A stretch of DNA of 64,000 bases from Winogradskyella sp. GTDB taxonomy: Bacteria; Bacteroidota; Bacteroidia; Flavobacteriales; Flavobacteriaceae. The notes beneath the pieces are model-generated. The model did not search any database, was not told the DNA's origin, and worked only from the letters and a program-made list of their open reading frames with translations. Positions within the stretch are counted from its first letter, which is position 1. Every line of letters starts with the position of its first letter. The stretch spans positions 62,001 through 126,000 of the forward strand of contig JAOEWO010000002.1 of the NCBI GenBank assembly GCA_028383925.1. Reading direction: 5' to 3'. Positions 27,515 through 36,700 of this stretch are shown here, piece after piece. Both the position numbers and the translations under genes were made by a program.

Positions 27515-27865
27515 ATGCAAATACAAGTTGTAAAATCTAAAATTCACCGTGTAAAAGTTACAGGTGCAGCACTAAATTATATTGGTAGTATAACTATAGA
27601 TGAAGATCTAATGGAGGCTGCAAATATTATTCAGGGTGAGAAAGTTCAGATTGTAAATAATAACAATGGCGAGCGTTTAGAAACCTATTGTATTCCTGGT
27701 CCTCGTAATAGTGGTGAGATAACTTTAAACGGTGCTGCGGCTCGTAAAGTAGCTGTTGGTGATACGCTTATTTTAATTACTTATGCTTACATGAATATTG
27801 AAGAAGCTAAGACTTTTAAGCCTTCATTAGTGTTTCCAAACGAGGAAAATAATTTACTAAAATAG
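27515..27865 (+). CDS. panD: Aspartate 1-decarboxylase proenzyme
   Basis: The 116-residue proenzyme makes beta-alanine from aspartate. The self-cleavage site Gly24-Ser25 (NYIGSITID) is present at the same position as in the E. coli protein and would give the pyruvoyl group. The [19 protein letters not shown] core is conserved. It lies between panC (13 bp) and a polytopic membrane protein gene (4 bp) in one operon. Confidence 0.97.
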   Translation: MQIQVVKSKIHRVKVTGAALNYIGSITIDEDLMEAANIIQGEKVQIVNNNNGERLETYCIPGPRNSGEITLNGAAARKVAVGDTLILITYAYMNIEEAKTFKPSLVFPNEENNLLK

Positions 27866-27869
27866 TGTA

Positions 27870-28823
27870 TTGAGCTCGTCAAAATCTATCCTAAAAGTTG
27901 TATTTCCTTTGCTCTTAGGTGTGGCATTGGTTTGGTACTCCTTATTGCAAATATCTATTCCTGTTTTAATACAGTATTTTAAAGATGCTAATTATTATTG
28001 GGTCTTTTTAGGTGTTAGTATGGGTATTTTAAGTCATATATCTAGAGCTTACAGGTGGCTTTTTATGGCAGAGCCTCTTGGTTATAAGCCAAAATTTGCC
28101 AACAGTTTTATGGCTGTTTATTCTGCTTACTTAATAAATCTTACCATACCTAGAGCTGGTGAAATTGCTAGAGCAACGATATTAACCAACTACGAAAACA
28201 TCCCTTTTGATAAAGGTTTTGGTACCATCGTGGCAGAGCGTGTTGCAGATACAATAATGTTACTTTTAATAGTGCTTTTAGCGCTTTTTTTAGAGTTTGA
28301 GTTTATCTCTGAGTTTTTCTTGAGTAAATTTAATCCATTTGCATTAGGTCTTATTGGGCTTCTACTAACTCTATCTGTAGTTTTGGTTTACTACTTAATA
28401 ATAAAGGGGACTTCTAAATTTGCAATAAAAGTTAAAACATTTTTTAAAGGCTTAATTGAAGGTGCATTAAGCATATTTAAAATGAAAAAGAAATGGGCTT
28501 TTATTGGTCATACAATTTTTATTTGGGTCATGTATGTGGCTATGTTTTATGTAACTACATTTGCTTTACCAGAATTACAAAACATTTCAATTGCTGCCGT
28601 GCTTATTGGTTTTATTTTAGCAAGTTTTAGTATTGCAGCTACTAATGGTGGTATTGGTTCTTTTCCTGAGGCTATAGTAATAGCCTTCTTACTCTTTAGT
28701 ATGCCAGAAGATGCGAGCAGAGCTTTTGGGTGGATAGTTTGGTCTACACAAACACTAGTTATTATTGTTTTAGGTGGTTTATCTCTAATTTACCTTCCAA
28801 TCTTTAATAGAAAGAAAGTATAA
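27870..28823 (+). CDS. Lysylphosphatidylglycerol-synthase-type flippase-like membrane protein
   Basis: The 317-residue protein has about eight membrane helices and matches the UPF0104/LPG_synthase_TM class (SHISRAYRW; NLTIPRAGEIARATILTNYE; VAERVADTIMLLL; ATNGGIGSFPEA). The C-terminal aminoacyl-transfer domain of MprF is absent, leaving only the flippase-like part. The start is TTG, 4 bp after panD; the next ATG would remove the first helix. The substrate is unknown. In flavobacteria it commonly follows panC-panD, without a known metabolic link. Confidence 0.88.
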   Translation: MSSSKSILKVVFPLLLGVALVWYSLLQISIPVLIQYFKDANYYWVFLGVSMGILSHISRAYRWLFMAEPLGYKPKFANSFMAVYSAYLINLTIPRAGEIARATILTNYENIPFDKGFGTIVAERVADTIMLLLIVLLALFLEFEFISEFFLSKFNPFALGLIGLLLTLSVVLVYYLIIKGTSKFAIKVKTFFKGLIEGALSIFKMKKKWAFIGHTIFIWVMYVAMFYVTTFALPELQNISIAAVLIGFILASFSIAATNGGIGSFPEAIVIAFLLFSMPEDASRAFGWIVWSTQTLVIIVLGGLSLIYLPIFNRKKV

Positions 28824-28868
28824 GTACTAAAATATTTTTTACTTTGCTTTAAATTAATAATCATCATA

Positions 28869-30020
28869 ATGAAGACTTCTTTTTCACTAGTTATACTCTT
28901 GTGTGTTGTTTTAAATCTTAATGCTCAAACTATTAATAAGACTATAGAATCAACAGTTTTTGGCACAGAACGCGAATTTAAAATACAACTACCAAGAAAT
29001 TATAACCCTGATGCCAAACGTAGTTATCCTTTGGTTTTAGTGCTAGACGGCGATTATCTTTTTGAGCCTGTTGCTGGTAATGTAGATTACCAAGCTTATT
29101 GGGAAGATATACCAGATTGTATTATAATAGGTGTTAACCAAAATGAGACCCGAAACGAAGATTTCCTTTACGACACAGAGACCTTTTTACCCGCAGATAG
29201 TGGTACAAGTTTTTACGAATTTATAGAACAAGAACTAGTGCCTTATGTAGAAGATAACTATGGTGCTTCAAATTATAAAATGATAGTAGGTCATGATTTA
29301 GGCGCAAATTTTATAAATTATTTTTTATTAAAAGAGCAACCAATCTTTAGAGCTTATGTGGCTTTAAGTCCAAATTATACCACAGAAATGGTAAACAAAT
29401 TGCAAGAACGATTAAGCACTCTAAAGCAAGAAACCTTCTATTATTTAGCTACAGCAGATGCAGATGTAAACGTCTATAAAACAACAATTTTAGAGGCCAA
29501 TAATAGATTTAAAGCTATTAAAAATTTAAAATTGCAATACAAGTTTAATAACTTTAAAGATGCTAACCATTACTCATTAGTGGGTCAAGGTATACCAAAA
29601 GCACTCAATAAAATTTTTGCACTTTATAAACCAATAAATTCAAAAGAGTATAAAGAGAAAATACTCGTTTTTGAAGGTTCGCCTTATGACTATTTGGTAA
29701 AAAAATACGCTGATATAGAGTATTTTTATGGCTTTAAAAAGCCACTAATAGAAAACGATATAAGAGCTATTGCTGCAGCAAGTAATAAAAAAGACGCTAT
29801 AGAATCTTTAGAAAAATTAGCAGAGCTCATAAGAATTGAATTTCCAAACTCTATGCTTGGCGCGTATTATATGGGTATGTTTCATGAAAAAGATGGAGAC
29901 TTAAAAAAAGCATTGTTGCGTTATAAAAGCGGACTTACATTAGAGCCTTCACAGTATATTGATAAAGAGCTGATGCTACAAAAAATGTACGATGTGCAAG
30001 ATGCTATGAAAAACGATTAA
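28869..30020 (+). CDS. Esterase-fold secreted protein, Asp in nucleophile position, copy 1
   Basis: The 383-residue protein has a signal peptide (to about residue 19, LNLNAQ) and an alpha/beta-hydrolase of the esterase D / Fes type (RSYPLVLVLDGDYLF; VPYVEDNYG; YVALSPNY). The nucleophile elbow, normally GHSxGG, reads VGHDLGAN, so Asp143 stands where Ser should be. His234 (NHYSLV) is at the expected catalytic-His place. A C-terminal helical part (about 290-375) looks like a TPR pair. An Asp nucleophile is known in epoxide hydrolases and haloalkane dehalogenases (GHDWG), so activity of a different kind is possible, or the protein may only bind. The next gene is its paralog with the same change. 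Confidence 0.85.
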   Translation: MKTSFSLVILLCVVLNLNAQTINKTIESTVFGTEREFKIQLPRNYNPDAKRSYPLVLVLDGDYLFEPVAGNVDYQAYWEDIPDCIIIGVNQNETRNEDFLYDTETFLPADSGTSFYEFIEQELVPYVEDNYGASNYKMIVGHDLGANFINYFLLKEQPIFRAYVALSPNYTTEMVNKLQERLSTLKQETFYYLATADADVNVYKTTILEANNRFKAIKNLKLQYKFNNFKDANHYSLVGQGIPKALNKIFALYKPINSKEYKEKILVFEGSPYDYLVKKYADIEYFYGFKKPLIENDIRAIAAASNKKDAIESLEKLAELIRIEFPNSMLGAYYMGMFHEKDGDLKKALLRYKSGLTLEPSQYIDKELMLQKMYDVQDAMKND

Positions 30021-30060
30021 TGTATTTTATTAAAAAAATATTTTATTGCAATTTTATCAT

Positions 30061-30080
30061 GTTTAATTATTTAATTAAAC
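30061..30080. repeat. GTTTAATTA inverted repeat before the second esterase-fold gene
   Basis: GTTTAATTA (30061-30069) and TAATTAAAC (30072-30080) are perfectly paired around two bases, 10 bp before the start at 30091. It is very AT-rich; it may be a regulatory site or chance. Confidence 0.3.
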
Positions 30081-30090
30081 CGACTTACAT

Positions 30091-31305
30091 ATGAAAAAAA
30101 ATACTCTAATACTTTTAACATGTTTACTAACTCTACCAGCAATTGCGCAGATTAGGTATAAGGAAATAAACTCGTCTCAGCTTAATGTAGCACGTCAATT
30201 AAAGATTAAACTTCCCAAAAATTACGACCCATCTTCAGATTTAAAGCATCCATTAATCATTGTTTTTGATGGTGATTATTTATTTGAGCCTGTAGCTGGT
30301 CAGGTAGATTTTCAAACTTATTTTGATGATATGCCAGGATCTATAATAGTAGGTGTTGTACAGGGGGAAGATCGTTATTATGATGGGTATTGCGACGAAA
30401 TTACAGGTTTACCAAAAGAAGCAGGCTTGCGTTTTCATAACTTTATTTCGGGCGAGTTAATACCATATTTAGACAATAACTATAATACTAGTAAATTTAG
30501 AGTTGCAGTTGGGCACGATTTAATGGGTAATTTTATAAACTCATACTTGTTTAAAGACAAACCACTCTTTCAGGCTTATGTGTCTATTAGTCCCGATTTG
30601 TCTGGCAACGTTAAAGATTATTTAGGGCAACGTTTAGAGTTTTTTAAAGATGATATTTTTTATTATATGGCCACATCAGATAATGATATGCCAAATATTA
30701 GAAAAGCGGTATTAGAAGCAGACCTTCAAATTTCTGAAGTAAAAAATCAATTTTTAACCTATTATTTTGATGACTTTAAAAACGAAACACATTACACATT
30801 AGTAACCAGTGCAATTTCTAGATCTTTTGATAAAATATTTGAGTTGTACAAGCCGCTTCGCGAAAAAGAACTAGAAGAAAAAGTAGTACCCTACGAAGGT
30901 ACTTTAGATAATTATTTGGTAGAGCGCTACGACAGAATTGAAAAACTATTTGGTATAAAAAAAGGAATACCAAAGGCAGAGTTTCAAAAAGTAATAAAAA
31001 TTGCAGAACAGCGTAAAGATTTAGAATCATTAGAAAAAATAGGCAAGCTTGCAAAGAAGCTATATCCAGAATCCTTATTAGGAACTTATTATTTAGCCCA
31101 ACATGCCGAGAAGATTGGTAAAACTAAAAAGGCTAAAAAATTATACGAAACGGCATTAACCTTAAATGAGTTTGGTGCAATAAATATAGATTTTATCTAT
31201 TCTAAAATAGATGAACTTGACCTAGCAAACTTGGCTGAAGACGGTAAAAATGATGACAAAGATGATAAGGATAAGGATGAGGAAGAGGAAGAAGATGATA
31301 ACTAG
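30091..31305 (+). CDS. Esterase-fold secreted protein, Asp in nucleophile position, copy 2
   Basis: This 404-residue paralog of the gene before it has the same order: signal peptide (to about residue 20, PAIAQ), esterase-D-like domain (HPLIIVFDGDYLFEPVAGQVDFQ) and C-terminal TPR-like helices. The elbow is VGHDLMGN with Asp143 again replacing Ser, and His234 (THYTLV) is kept at the same position as in copy 1. The final residue of the small-residue pair also differs (MG for GA). It ends in a run of more than 20 almost purely acidic and Lys residues from about residue 380. The tandem pair with the same substitution at the same place argues for selection rather than decay. Confidence 0.85.
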   Translation: MKKNTLILLTCLLTLPAIAQIRYKEINSSQLNVARQLKIKLPKNYDPSSDLKHPLIIVFDGDYLFEPVAGQVDFQTYFDDMPGSIIVGVVQGEDRYYDGYCDEITGLPKEAGLRFHNFISGELIPYLDNNYNTSKFRVAVGHDLMGNFINSYLFKDKPLFQAYVSISPDLSGNVKDYLGQRLEFFKDDIFYYMATSDNDMPNIRKAVLEADLQISEVKNQFLTYYFDDFKNETHYTLVTSAISRSFDKIFELYKPLREKELEEKVVPYEGTLDNYLVERYDRIEKLFGIKKGIPKAEFQKVIKIAEQRKDLESLEKIGKLAKKLYPESLLGTYYLAQHAEKIGKTKKAKKLYETALTLNEFGAINIDFIYSKIDELDLANLAEDGKNDDKDDKDKDEEEEEDDN

Positions 31306-31498
31306 TTAAAAAGTAAATTTACAGATTATTATATGGTGGTAATTTAGTAGTTTCTAAAACTGTTTTAATTTCAAAACTCACCCTTATAATTCACCCTCTA
31401 AAAAGGCTTAATAATCTTTAGTTGGTTTAAAGGCATCAGCTAAAATTGTCTTAATTTAGCTGTTCTAATATTACATTTCTGTTTCTTTAAAAATTACT

Positions 31499-32857
31499 AT
31501 GGCTAAAGTAAAAACAACATTTTTTTGTCAAAATTGTGGCAGTCAATATGCTAAATGGCAAGGGCAATGCACATCTTGCAAAGCGTGGAATACAATTACA
31601 GAAGAGGTTATTCAGAAACCAGAAAAGAGCGATTGGAAATTACCTTCGTCAACTGTAAAGCGTGTCTCAAAACCATTAAAAATTAACGAGATAGATATGT
31701 CTCAAGAAGCGCGTTTAGATATGCAAGATGCAGAATTTAATCGCGTGCTTGGTGGTGGTATGGTACATGGTTCGTTAACGTTATTAGGCGGTGAGCCTGG
31801 TATTGGTAAGAGTACGTTATTGCTTCAAATTGCATTAAAATTAGAATATAAAACACTTTATGTTTCTGGTGAAGAGAGTCAGAAACAAATAAAAATGCGA
31901 GCAGAACGTATCAATTCAAATGCAAATAATTGTTACATTTTAACCGAAACAAAAACTCAGAATATCTTTAAGCAAATTGAAGATTTAGAGCCAGATATAG
32001 TAGTTATAGATTCTATACAAACATTGCATAGCGATTATATAGAGTCCTCAGCTGGTAGTATTTCGCAAATAAAAGAATGCACTACAGAGCTTATTAAATT
32101 TGCTAAAGAAACAGCAACACCAGTACTATTAATTGGTCATATAACTAAAGATGGTAACATTGCTGGGCCAAAAATACTAGAGCATATGGTAGATACCGTT
32201 CTTCAATTTGAAGGAGATCGCAATCATGTTTTTAGAATTCTTAGAGCTAATAAAAACAGATTTGGTTCTACTAATGAGTTGGGTATTTACGAAATGCAAG
32301 GCTCTGGCTTAAGAGAAGTGTCTAACCCATCTGAAATATTAATTTCAGAAAAAGATGGAGAATTATCGGGTAATGCTATAGCAGCCACTTTAGAGGGTAT
32401 GCGACCTTTAATGATAGAAGTACAAGCACTTGTAAGTACAGCTGTTTATGGTACACCACAACGATCTGCTACCGGTTTTAATGCTAAAAGATTAAACATG
32501 TTGCTAGCCGTTTTAGAAAAACGCGCAGGGTTTAGATTAGGCGCAAAAGATGTCTTTTTAAATATTACAGGTGGTATTACGGTAGATGATCCGGCTATAG
32601 ATTTAGCCGTAGTAGCAGCCATATTATCTTCTAATGAAGATGTGGCATTACAAAGCGATTATTGTTTTGCAGCAGAAGTAGGTTTGTCTGGCGAAATTAG
32701 ACCAGTTCAGCGTGTAGGGCAACGTATTCTTGAAGCAGAAAAACTAGGCTTTACCACAATCTTTGTTTCTAAATACAATAAAATAGCAGTAAAAAATCCA
32801 AAAATTAAAATTCAACTCATCTCTAAGATAGAAGATTTAGTCGGATTTTTAGTATAA
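31499..32857 (+). CDS. radA: DNA repair / recombination ATPase RadA
   Basis: The 452-residue protein has an N-terminal zinc finger (CQNCGSQYAKWQGQCTSC), a RecA-like ATPase with Walker A GGEPGIGKST near residue 98, the RadA-specific KNRFGSTNELGIYEM motif near residue 255, and a C-terminal Lon-protease-like domain (from about 290). It drives branch migration of recombination intermediates. It is monocistronic, with about 190 bp upstream. The length is normal for the family. Confidence 0.98.
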   Translation: MAKVKTTFFCQNCGSQYAKWQGQCTSCKAWNTITEEVIQKPEKSDWKLPSSTVKRVSKPLKINEIDMSQEARLDMQDAEFNRVLGGGMVHGSLTLLGGEPGIGKSTLLLQIALKLEYKTLYVSGEESQKQIKMRAERINSNANNCYILTETKTQNIFKQIEDLEPDIVVIDSIQTLHSDYIESSAGSISQIKECTTELIKFAKETATPVLLIGHITKDGNIAGPKILEHMVDTVLQFEGDRNHVFRILRANKNRFGSTNELGIYEMQGSGLREVSNPSEILISEKDGELSGNAIAATLEGMRPLMIEVQALVSTAVYGTPQRSATGFNAKRLNMLLAVLEKRAGFRLGAKDVFLNITGGITVDDPAIDLAVVAAILSSNEDVALQSDYCFAAEVGLSGEIRPVQRVGQRILEAEKLGFTTIFVSKYNKIAVKNPKIKIQLISKIEDLVGFLV

Positions 32858-32949
32858 GATAGATTCAATACCTTAACTTTAAGAGTGATTTATAGTATTT
32901 GTTTTTTTATAAAAATTACAACCCCCTAAAAACTAAAAATAACTTATAG

Positions 32950-33522
32950 ATGAGTAACCCGAGTTTTGAATTCCTCAAATCAAAATTTGATGTTTCGTTA
33001 GAAACGTTATTAATCCTTAAAGATTTAGCCTCAAGAAAAAACTTGAAGCAAGGTGAAGCTTTTGTAAAACAAGGCAATAAAAGTAAAAAAATAGCTTTTT
33101 TAACTTCAGGCTTAATGCGCGCGTATTGCACGTTAGAAACAGGTAAAGAGATTACTAAAAATATATTTTCGCCCATTAGTTTTTTCGGTGCATTTTCTTC
33201 AATAGTTAACGATGAGCCTTCTCAACTCAGTTATGTGGCGTTAGTAGACTGTTTTGTTTATGAAGTTGATTTCGACAAATTTCTTCAAATATCAAAAACT
33301 AATATAGCCGTTAGTAATTTGTACAGTAGAATTTTAGAGTATGTTTTTGTTATCTACGAAAATAAACAACTCGAAAACATGTCGCTTAATGCCACAGATA
33401 GATATCTAAATTTAAAACAAAATATTCCTCATATAGATAATCTTATTCCGCAGTATCAAATTGCATCTTATCTCAATATATCACCAGTTCAGTTAAGTAG
33501 AATACGTAAATCTTTGTACTGA
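32950..33522 (+). CDS. Crp/Fnr-family regulator
   Basis: The 190-residue protein has a cyclic-nucleotide-binding-type beta-barrel (about residues 30-115, with EAFVKQGNKSKKIAFLTSGLMRAY) and a short C-terminal helix-turn-helix (PQYQIASYLNISPVQLSRIRKSL). There is no Cys cluster for an iron-sulfur centre and no clear cAMP-binding signature, as in most flavobacterial members, so the signal is unknown. It stands alone between radA and ileS with a terminator after it. Confidence 0.88.
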   Translation: MSNPSFEFLKSKFDVSLETLLILKDLASRKNLKQGEAFVKQGNKSKKIAFLTSGLMRAYCTLETGKEITKNIFSPISFFGAFSSIVNDEPSQLSYVALVDCFVYEVDFDKFLQISKTNIAVSNLYSRILEYVFVIYENKQLENMSLNATDRYLNLKQNIPHIDNLIPQYQIASYLNISPVQLSRIRKSLY

Positions 33523-33612
33523 TTTTAACCTATGTTAATCTCTAAAAAGATTTTTAAAACTAAATTTAACCTTAGATTAATTTTTTAACAAGATTACTAA
33601 TAGCCTTAACAG

Positions 33613-33641
33613 AAAAAGCAAATGTAAACCATTTGCTTTTT
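33613..33641 (+). terminator. Terminator before ileS
   Basis: AAAAAGCAAATG and CATTTGCTTTTT pair perfectly around TAAAC, and more T residues follow. It separates the Crp-like gene from ileS. Confidence 0.88.
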
Positions 33642-33708
33642 TTTATGATATAATCTATCCTTTGCACAGAAATTCTTAAATTCGCGACTCTATAAGAATT
33701 AAGACAAT

Positions 33709-36700
33709 ATGAGTGCAAAGTTCCCTGAATATAAAGGACTTAACTTATCAAAAGTTGCAGATGAAATCGGCAGCTATTGGGAAGTTAATAATATCTTCGA
33801 TAAAAGTGTAACTACAAGAGAAGGGAAGCCACCTTTTGTGTTTTTTGAAGGACCACCTTCTGCCAACGGTTTGCCTGGTGTACATCACGTTTTAGCACGT
33901 GCTATTAAAGACATTTTTCCACGTTATAAAACCATGAAAGGGTTTCAAGTAAAACGTAAAGCAGGTTGGGATACCCACGGTTTGCCTGTTGAGCTTGGTG
34001 TAGAGAAAGAGCTCGGTATTACCAAAGAAGATATTGGCAAAAAAATCACTGTAGAGGAGTATAACGAAGCGTGTAAAAAAGCCGTGATGCGTTACACAGA
34101 TATCTGGAACGACCTTACCCAAAAAATGGGCTACTGGGTAGATATGGAAGATCCGTATGTGACGTATAAGTCTAAATATATGGAGACGGTTTGGTGGCTG
34201 CTCAAGCAGATTTACGATAAAAATTTAATATACAAAGGTTATACAATTCAGCCTTACTCACCAAAAGCTGGTACAGGTTTAAGCTCGCACGAGTTAAACC
34301 AACCAGGTACATACCAAGATGTAACTGACACGACAGTTGTAGCGCAGTTTAAAGCAAACCAAGACTCATTGCCAGATTTTTTACAGAATGAAGGTGATAT
34401 TTATTTCATAGCTTGGACAACAACACCTTGGACGCTTCCAAGTAATACAGCCTTAACTGTTGGGCCTAAAATTGATTATGTTTTAGTAGAAACGTATAAT
34501 CAATATACCTTTAAACCAATGAATGTTATTTTGGCTAAAGCTTTAGTCAACAAACAATTTGATGGTAAATTCAAAAAGGTTGAAACCAAACCAGAATTAA
34601 TCGATTACAAAGAAGGTGATAAGAAGATACCTTTTTATGTGGTTAAAGAATTCAAAGGAAAAGATTTAGTAGGCATCACTTACGAGCAATTGTTAGATTA
34701 CGGTTGCGAATTTGAAAACAAACAAAACGCCTTTAGAGTCATTTCAGGTGACTTTGTTACCACCGAAGATGGAACCGGAATCGTACACACAGCACCAACT
34801 TTTGGCGCAGATGATGCTTTGGTTGCAAAACAAGCCACACCAGAAATTCCACCACTTTTAGTAAAAGATGACAATGGAAATTTAGTACCATTAGTAGATT
34901 TACAAGGTAAGTTTAGACCAGAATTAGGCGAATTTGCAGGCAAGTATGTTAAGAACGAATATTACAATGATGGTGAAGCACCAGAACGTTCAGTAGATGT
35001 TGAGCTTGCCATTAAATTAAAAACAGAAAATAAGGCTTTTAAAGTCGAAAAATATAAGCACAGTTACCCAAATTGCTGGCGTACTGATAAGCCTATTTTA
35101 TACTATCCATTAGATTCGTGGTTTATTAAAATCACAGACGTTAAAGGGAGAATGCACGAGTTAAACACGACGATTAATTGGAAGCCAGAATCGACTGGTA
35201 CTGGTCGTTTTGGAAACTGGTTAGCAAATGCAAACGACTGGAATTTATCACGTTCACGTTTTTGGGGAATCCCATTACCAATCTGGAGAACAGAAGATGG
35301 CAAAGAACAAATTTGTATCGGATCTGTTGCAGAATTAAAATCTGAAATGACGAAGTCTGTTGATGCCGGTATAATGTCTGAAGATATTTTTGCTGAGTTT
35401 GAAGTGGGTAATATGTCTGAAGCAAATTACGATACCATCGATTTACACAAAAATGTAGTCGATAAAATTGTATTAGTATCAGCTAGCGGAAAACCAATGC
35501 AACGCGAAAGTGATTTAATAGACGTTTGGTTTGATTCTGGCTCTATGCCTTACGCACAGTGGCATTATCCATTTGAGAATGCCCCATCTAACTTCCCCAA
35601 AGGGGAAGAAAAAGAACGTTCTTATATTTATGAAACAGCACGTAAGTTATCTTATAAGTTGTTGAATGAATTTAAAAAAGAACGTGTAAAAAATCCAACA
35701 GAAGCAGAAAAGGTACTTTGGGAAGCCTTGAGAAATAAAAATCTTGATGGTTATAAATTTAGAAGAGAACATATCATTGATGAGTTTATAGTCGATTTTG
35801 TATGCTTGTCTAAAAATTTGGTTATCGAAGTTGATGGTGGTTATCACAACCAACCAGAAGTTCAAGATGCAGATAAATTACGAACAGATATTTTAGAAGA
35901 GTTAGGATATCGAGTTGTAAGATTTACAAATGAAGAAGTTATTGGTGATATCGATAAAGTTTTAGAGAAGATAGCTTACGAATTGCGTATGAGTTTTTCC
36001 CCTTTGGGGAAACTAAAAGGGGCCTTTCCAGCTGATTTTATTGCCGAAGGTGTAGACCAAACACGTGGTTGGTTTTATACCCTTCACGCTATTGGCACGA
36101 TGGTTTTCGATTCTGTGGCTTATAAAAACGTGGTTTCAAACGGACTCGTTTTAGATAAAAACGGACAAAAAATGTCTAAGCGTTTAGGTAATGCTGTAGA
36201 TCCTTTTGAAACCTTATCAAAATACGGAGCAGATGCCACACGTTGGTATATGATTAGTAATGCGAATCCTTGGGATAATTTAAAATTTGATAGCGAAGGC
36301 ATTGCTGAGGTGAGTCGTAAATTCTTCGGAACTTTATATAACACCTATTCATTCTTCACATTATATACAAACATTGATGGTTTTAACTATAGTGAAGCAG
36401 ATATTAAATTAGAAGAACGACCAGAAATAGACCGTTGGATATTATCTGAATTAAATTCGCTTATTCAAAAAGTAGACAAATTCTATGAGGAATACGAACC
36501 AACAAGAGCAGCGAGAGCCATTTCAGACTTTACACAAGATTATTTAAGTAACTGGTTTGTACGTTTAAGCAGAAGACGTTTTTGGAAAGGAGATTACCAA
36601 ACCGATAAAATTTCGGCATACCAAACATTGTACACTTGTATGGAAACGATTGCGAAGTTAGGCGCACCAATTGCACCATTCTTTATGGACCGTTTGTACT

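Larger units (their letters stand above)
35581..36023 (+). mobile_element. DUF559 cassette inserted in frame in ileS
   Basis: A segment of about 440 bp is bounded by inverted repeats at 35581-35611 and 35993-36023. The right end, read in reverse complement, matches the left at about 27 of 31 bases, including the shared core TTCCCCAAAGGGGAA. Each end is itself a CCCCAAAGGGG-type palindrome. The inside encodes a DUF559 nuclease-like domain fused in frame with IleRS on both sides. No transposase is present, so it would be moved by its own nuclease or in trans; this is inferred. Confidence 0.75.

Noticed and set aside
35581-36023. The ileS insert as an intein
   Set aside because: There is no Cys/Ser at the start, no HN-Cys end and no Hint-fold blocks, so protein splicing is not expected.
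35581-36023. The ileS insert as an assembly error or frameshift artefact
   Set aside because: The frame is continuous through both ends, the ends are matched inverted repeats and base use fits the rest of the gene.
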